From: Thermoleophilia bacterium
GTDB lineage: Bacteria > Actinomycetota > Thermoleophilia > Gaiellales > Gaiellaceae
Reading direction: 5' to 3'
DNA: 9,891 nt
NCBI GenBank assembly: GCA_029858755.1
Contig: JAOUEK010000033.1
Span: 1 to 9,891 of the forward strand
The position numbers were made by a program, and so were the translations under genes. Positions 6,491-9,891 of this stretch are shown piece after piece (positions within the stretch are counted from its first letter, which is position 1; every line of letters begins with the position of its first letter). The notes beneath the pieces are model-generated. The model did no database searches, was not told the DNA's origin, and saw only the letters and a list, made by a program, of their open reading frames with translations.

Positions 6491-7555
6491 GTGCCCGTTC
6501 TCGCGCACCTCGACCTCGACGCGTTCTTCGCCGCCGTCGAAGAGCTCGAGCAACCGCAGCTGCGCGACGTGCCGCTCGTCGTCGGCGGCGATCCTCAGGG
6601 CCGGGGCGTCGTCGCCACCGCGAACTACGCCGCCCGCCGCTTCGGCATCCGCTCTGCCATGAGCGCGGCGGAGGCCCTCCGGCGCTGCCCGGAGGCGGTG
6701 TTCGTGCGACCGCGCCATGCCGTCTACCGCCAGTACTCGCAGGCCGTGTGGGCGGCGGTGACGGAGGTCGTACAGCGCGTCGAGCGGACAGGTCTCGACG
6801 AGGGCTACCTCGACCTCGGCGGTGTCGTCGCCAGGTTCGAGGACGCGCGGCCCGTGGCGGAGGCGGTGCGGACGGCGGTCCGGGCGTCGACCTCGCTCTC
6901 GTGCTCGCTCGGCGTCTCCACGTCGAAGGTGGTCTGCAAGGTCGCCTCCGATCGCCGCAAGCCCGGCGGGATCACGGTCGTCCCCCCGGGCCACGAGGCC
7001 CGGTTCCTGGCGCCGCTACGGGTGCGCTCGCTGCCCGGTGTCGGCCCGCGCGCCGAGGAGCGCCTCGTGGCGGCCGGCGTCGCCACCGTCGGTGGGCTGG
7101 CCGCGCTCGACGACGCCCAGTTGCAGGCCCTGCTGCCCGGCGCCGTCGGCCGGCTGCTGCGTGACCGGGCCTGCGGCATCGACCCGCGGGACCTGGAGAC
7201 CGAGGCCGAGGCCGTCTCCATCTCGACGGAGGAGACCTTCGCCCGTGACGTGTCGGACCGCGCCGTGCTGCACGCCGAGCTGCGTCGCATGGCGGGCGAG
7301 CTCTCCGACCGGCTCACGCGAGCCGGGCTCTCCGCGCGCACCGTGACCGCAAAGCTCCGCTACGCAGACTTCTCCATCCGCAGCCGCTCGACGACGCTCA
7401 CCGCGCCGGTCGACGAGGCCGAGCGGATCGGCGAGCTCGCGTGCCGCCTGCTCGACCGGGGCCTCCGCGACCGGCCGGGCGCGCTCCGTCTCGTCGGCGT
7501 CGGCGTCGCCGGGCTCTCCGACTACCGGCAGCTCACGTTGGACGATGCGGTGTGA
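6491..7555 (+). CDS. dinB: DNA polymerase IV (Y-family translesion polymerase)
   Basis: A 354-residue translesion DNA polymerase of the DinB family, full length. The catalytic carboxylates match the E. coli numbering: Asp8 in HLDLDAFFAAVE, and Asp103-Glu104 in GLDEGYLDL. Phe13 is the steric-gate residue that excludes ribonucleotides. CSLGVSTSKVVCKVASDRRKP (about 138-158) is the conserved palm segment, and LPGVGPRAEERL (about 180-191) is the helix-hairpin-helix-like thumb motif. The little-finger domain follows, and the C-terminus carries QLTLD (347-351), a beta-clamp-binding motif. The GTG start places the first Asp correctly; there is no Shine-Dalgarno site, but TAGCCT ends 7 nt upstream, suggesting a leaderless transcript. 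No LexA-type operator is visible in the 23-bp gap, so SOS control is not supported by what can be seen. Confidence 0.96.
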   Translation: MPVLAHLDLDAFFAAVEELEQPQLRDVPLVVGGDPQGRGVVATANYAARRFGIRSAMSAAEALRRCPEAVFVRPRHAVYRQYSQAVWAAVTEVVQRVERTGLDEGYLDLGGVVARFEDARPVAEAVRTAVRASTSLSCSLGVSTSKVVCKVASDRRKPGGITVVPPGHEARFLAPLRVRSLPGVGPRAEERLVAAGVATVGGLAALDDAQLQALLPGAVGRLLRDRACGIDPRDLETEAEAVSISTEETFARDVSDRAVLHAELRRMAGELSDRLTRAGLSARTVTAKLRYADFSIRSRSTTLTAPVDEAERIGELACRLLDRGLRDRPGALRLVGVGVAGLSDYRQLTLDDAV

Positions 7556-7610
7556 GCAGCGAGCGGGGCGGCGCGCGGGCGGCGCGGCGCACGCGCCCCT
7601 GCCCGGCGGG

Positions 7611-7616
7611 TAGCGT
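7611..7616 (+). promoter_or_regulatory. Probable -10 box of a leaderless promoter for the S10 peptidase gene
   Basis: TAGCGT fits TANNNT and ends 7 nt before the ATG at 7624, the same spacing as the TAGCCT box before dinB. There is no purine-rich ribosome binding site ahead of the ATG. No clear -35 box is seen in the very GC-rich DNA upstream. Confidence 0.45.
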
Positions 7617-7623
7617 GCGCCCC

Positions 7624-9141
7624 ATGAACGACGACGAGCCGACGAAGGACAAGGCGAGCGAGCCGAAGAAGCGGCACCAGCCCCCCGCGGGCGCCGAGAC
7701 GACCGCCACCTGGACCGGCGGCGCCACGCCGATCGAGTACACGGCCAGCGCGGGCTGGCTCGTGATCCACAAGAAGGAGAAGCCGGCGGCCGAGATCTTC
7801 TCGGTCTCGTACGTCGCCGCCGACGGCGACGAGAGCCGGCCGATCACCTTCGTGTTCAACGGAGGGCCGGGCGCGTCGTCCGCGTACCTCCACCTCGGCG
7901 CCGTGGGGCCGCAACGAGTCGCCTTCCCCGCCGACGGCTCGCTGCCGGTGATGCCGCCAAGGCTCGTCCAGAACGAGTCGTCGTGGCTCGCGTTCACCGA
8001 CCTCGTCTTCGTCGACCCGGTGGGCACGGGCTTCAGCCGGGTGATCGAGGACGAGAAGCCCCGCGACGAGAAGGAGAAGGGGAACGAGGAGACGCCCGAT
8101 CCCAAGGAGTACTTCGGGCAGAAGCGCGACCTGGAGTCGCTGTGCGAGTTCATGGGGCGCTGGCTCTCCGCCCGCGGCCGCTGGGGCTCGCCGGTCTTCA
8201 TCGCCGGGGAGAGCTACGGCGGGTACCGCGTCGGGCGGCTGACACGGATGCTCCAGGAGAGCACCGGCATCGGCCTCAACGGGGCGATCCTGATCTCGCC
8301 GGCGCTCGAGCTCGCGCCCCTGAGCCCGACGGACTACGACGTCGTGGGCTGGGTCGACGCGCTGCCGACGATGGCGGCTGCGGCGGTGCACCACGGCCGC
8401 TCCCGGGAGTTCCCGGCCGGGACGCCGCCGGCCGAGGTGCGCAGCGCCGCCGAGGCCTTCGCCACCGGCGACTACGCCTCGTTCCTGACCCGCGGCGTCG
8501 CCATGCCTGCGGCGGAGCGTGACGCCGTCCTCACCCGGCTCGCCGACCTCGTCGGCCTTCCCCTCGACCTGGTCGTGCGCGCGGAGGGGCGCGTGGGCAT
8601 CCAGGGGTTCTCGCGCGAGCTGCTTCGAGACGAGCGGAAGGTCGTCGGCCTCTACGACGCCACGATCACCGGCACCGACCCGTTCCCCGACCGCGAGCCC
8701 TTCGCCGGGCCCGATCCGACGCTCGCGGGCATCAGCCCCGCGTACACGATGGCGATCAACCGCCTCCTGCGGTCCGAGATCGGTGTCGAGACCGACCGGG
8801 AGTACGCGCTGCTCAGCTACGAGGTCTTCACGGCCTGGAAGGACGACGCCGAGCAGCACTTCTTCGCGCTGCCGGCCGGCGCCACGGACGACTTCCGCTA
8901 CGGCATGTCCCTCAACCCCCACCTGCGGGCGTTCGTGACCCACGGTCGCTACGACCTCGTGACGCCCTACTACGCGAGCGACCGCCTGCGGAACCTGATG
9001 CGGCTCGACCCGGGCGTGGCCGACCGCCTCACCGTGCACCACTTCGACGGGGGTCACATGTTCTATGCGTGGGAGGCGAGCCGGCACGCCCTCGCCGACG
9101 CGATCGCCGCGTTCGTGGCCAGCGCCACCAGCTGCGAGTAG
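7624..9141 (+). CDS. Peptidase S10 (serine carboxypeptidase-like) family protein
   Basis: A 505-residue alpha/beta-hydrolase of the serine carboxypeptidase family, which removes C-terminal residues from peptides. The family landmarks are in order: NGGPGASS (79-86, oxyanion hole), the VFVDPVGTGFS segment (about 131-141), GESYGG with nucleophile Ser197, Asp444 in HGRYDLVTPY and His478 in DGGHMFY, so the triad is complete. The N-terminus is highly charged (MNDDEPTKDKASEPKKRHQ) with no signal peptide, unlike the secreted or vacuolar eukaryotic enzymes, so a cytoplasmic place is inferred. A charged loop (about 142-162) follows the GTGFS motif. The ATG at 7624 is chosen because the frame upstream runs into dinB, and a TAGCGT box stands 7 nt before it. 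It lies 68 nt after dinB and converges with the hydrolase on its right. The true substrate is unknown. Confidence 0.92.
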   Translation: MNDDEPTKDKASEPKKRHQPPAGAETTATWTGGATPIEYTASAGWLVIHKKEKPAAEIFSVSYVAADGDESRPITFVFNGGPGASSAYLHLGAVGPQRVAFPADGSLPVMPPRLVQNESSWLAFTDLVFVDPVGTGFSRVIEDEKPRDEKEKGNEETPDPKEYFGQKRDLESLCEFMGRWLSARGRWGSPVFIAGESYGGYRVGRLTRMLQESTGIGLNGAILISPALELAPLSPTDYDVVGWVDALPTMAAAAVHHGRSREFPAGTPPAEVRSAAEAFATGDYASFLTRGVAMPAAERDAVLTRLADLVGLPLDLVVRAEGRVGIQGFSRELLRDERKVVGLYDATITGTDPFPDREPFAGPDPTLAGISPAYTMAINRLLRSEIGVETDREYALLSYEVFTAWKDDAEQHFFALPAGATDDFRYGMSLNPHLRAFVTHGRYDLVTPYYASDRLRNLMRLDPGVADRLTVHHFDGGHMFYAWEASRHALADAIAAFVASATSCE

Positions 9142-9187
9142 CCGCCGACGATCACGAACGGAGGAGCGAGGCCGATCCAGGGGCGGG

Positions 9188-9891
9188 TCAGGGCTCGCTG
9201 CGGAGCAGCGGCCGCGTGAGGCACGTGGGCCCGCCGTCGCCCTTGCGCGAGATCTCGTCGCCGCGGTAGACGGCCACGTCGACGCCGGCCCGCTCCATGC
9301 GTCGCCGGGTCTCGTCGTTGCCCTCGAGCGCGAGCGCCCTGCGCGGGCCGAGCGCGAGCACGTTCGGGCCCATCGACGCGAACTCCTCGTCCGGCACCGC
9401 GACCACTTCGACCCCGCGCTCGGCCAGCAGCCACATCAGCCGCGTCGGGGCGAGCCGCGGGTAGACGACCGCCAGGTCCCGGTCGAGCGGGGAGACGAGG
9501 CTCATCAGGTGCATCACCTCGCCTGCGCCGTTCCAGTGGGGCAGGTCGAACGCGAGGACCTCGGTGTCGGGGAATGCGGCGCGCAGCTCGTCGAGCGCCG
9601 CGGGCGTCGTGCGGTAGCCGATGCCGACGAGGAGTGTCTGCGCGTCCAGCCAGACGGTGTCGCCGCCCTCGGCCGTCGCACGGTCGCCCACGCGTGCCGC
9701 GATGGGGACGCCGGCGGCGGCCAGCGGCGCCTCGATCGCGGCGGGCTCGTTCAGGCGACCCTGCTTGCCGGGCCGCAGCAGCACAGCTCCGTCGTCGCCG
9801 ACGAGCACCGGGTCGTAGACGTAGATCGCGTCGGGGTTCCCCGGGTCGTGCTCCGAGACGACGATCTCGGCGCCCGCCGTCTCGAGCAGCG
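9188..9891 (-). CDS. Dimethylargininase / arginine deiminase-superfamily hydrolase (5' end beyond window)
   Basis: The last 233 codons of a gene that starts beyond the right edge; the frame is open from 9889 to the TGA at 9188-9190. It looks like an N(omega),N(omega)-dimethylarginine dimethylaminohydrolase-type enzyme of the guanidino-group modifying superfamily. Visible landmarks are GNPDAIYVYDPVLV near the window edge (substrate-side Asp region), LLRPGKQGR, DTVWLDAQTLLVGIGYRT (central strand), the catalytic-His segment EVMHLMSLVSPLD, and the C-terminal GGPTCLTRPL with the nucleophilic cysteine at 9221-9223. The family hydrolyses methylated arginine or related guanidines to citrulline-type products; the exact substrate cannot be set from this fragment, and arginine deiminase or a related enzyme remains possible. 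A frame beginning at the internal GTG at 9806-9808 would omit the conserved NPDA segment and is not the true start. It converges with the S10 gene across a 46-bp gap that shows no clear terminator. Confidence 0.88.
   Translation of the reverse strand, partial: LLETAGAEIVVSEHDPGNPDAIYVYDPVLVGDDGAVLLRPGKQGRLNEPAAIEAPLAAAGVPIAARVGDRATAEGGDTVWLDAQTLLVGIGYRTTPAALDELRAAFPDTEVLAFDLPHWNGAGEVMHLMSLVSPLDRDLAVVYPRLAPTRLMWLLAERGVEVVAVPDEEFASMGPNVLALGPRRALALEGNDETRRRMERAGVDVAVYRGDEISRKGDGGPTCLTRPLLRSEP

Noticed and set aside
4857..6662. Plus-strand 601-codon open frame spanning the lon upstream region and the serine hydrolase gene.
   Set aside because: It would be antisense to a gene with clear catalytic motifs, has low-complexity Arg/Ala/Gly composition, and crosses the intergenic hairpins.
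7522..9087. Minus-strand 521-codon frame opposite the S10 gene.
   Set aside because: Antisense shadow; the plus strand has the complete S10 motifs in order.
9142..9187. Bidirectional terminator between the converging S10 and dimethylargininase-type genes.
   Set aside because: No inverted repeat with a useful stem or T-run could be seen in the 46 bp.

Overview
The window is very GC-rich with strong third-position G/C bias, and every real gene has actinobacterial character: GTG starts, few Shine-Dalgarno sites and TANNNT boxes 6-7 nt ahead of start codons. A deep-branching actinomycete such as Thermoleophilia would fit, but that placement is inference. There is no rRNA, tRNA, CRISPR array, insertion sequence or phage gene. 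This is a chromosomal region with six clear protein genes plus one small regulator nested in an operon.

Left part (1-5130, all minus strand). Reading leftward from a promoter near 5124, the order is lon (LonA ATP-dependent protease), an HxlR-type winged-helix regulator that overlaps the end of lon by 14 nt, and then, after a 73-nt gap, a large gene that runs off the left edge. That last gene is an uninterrupted 801-codon frame (1-2403). It encodes two MshEN-like (GspE/PilB N-terminal type) domains, a possible cyclic-di-GMP-binding module, followed by a coiled coil of more than 600 residues with three copies of a 70-residue repeat. It is the least ordinary item in the window.

Middle (5131-7555). 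A 279-bp intergenic stretch (5067-5345) holds the lon promoter region, a 12-bp inverted repeat, a tiny leader ORF and two GC-rich hairpins. Next comes a class A beta-lactamase-like serine hydrolase on the minus strand, with an N-terminal Ig-like domain and non-canonical motifs. Only 23 bp separate its start codon from that of a divergent dinB (DNA polymerase IV). Their probable -10 elements overlap on opposite strands and share a TA step.

Right part (7556-9891). After dinB, a leaderless-looking promoter precedes an S10-family serine carboxypeptidase homologue with an intact triad and no signal peptide. Converging on it from the right edge is an incomplete dimethylargininase/arginine deiminase-superfamily hydrolase. 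The genes do not form one pathway. Lon and the HxlR regulator look like one transcription unit that may extend into the coiled-coil gene; the others look like independent housekeeping or stress genes.
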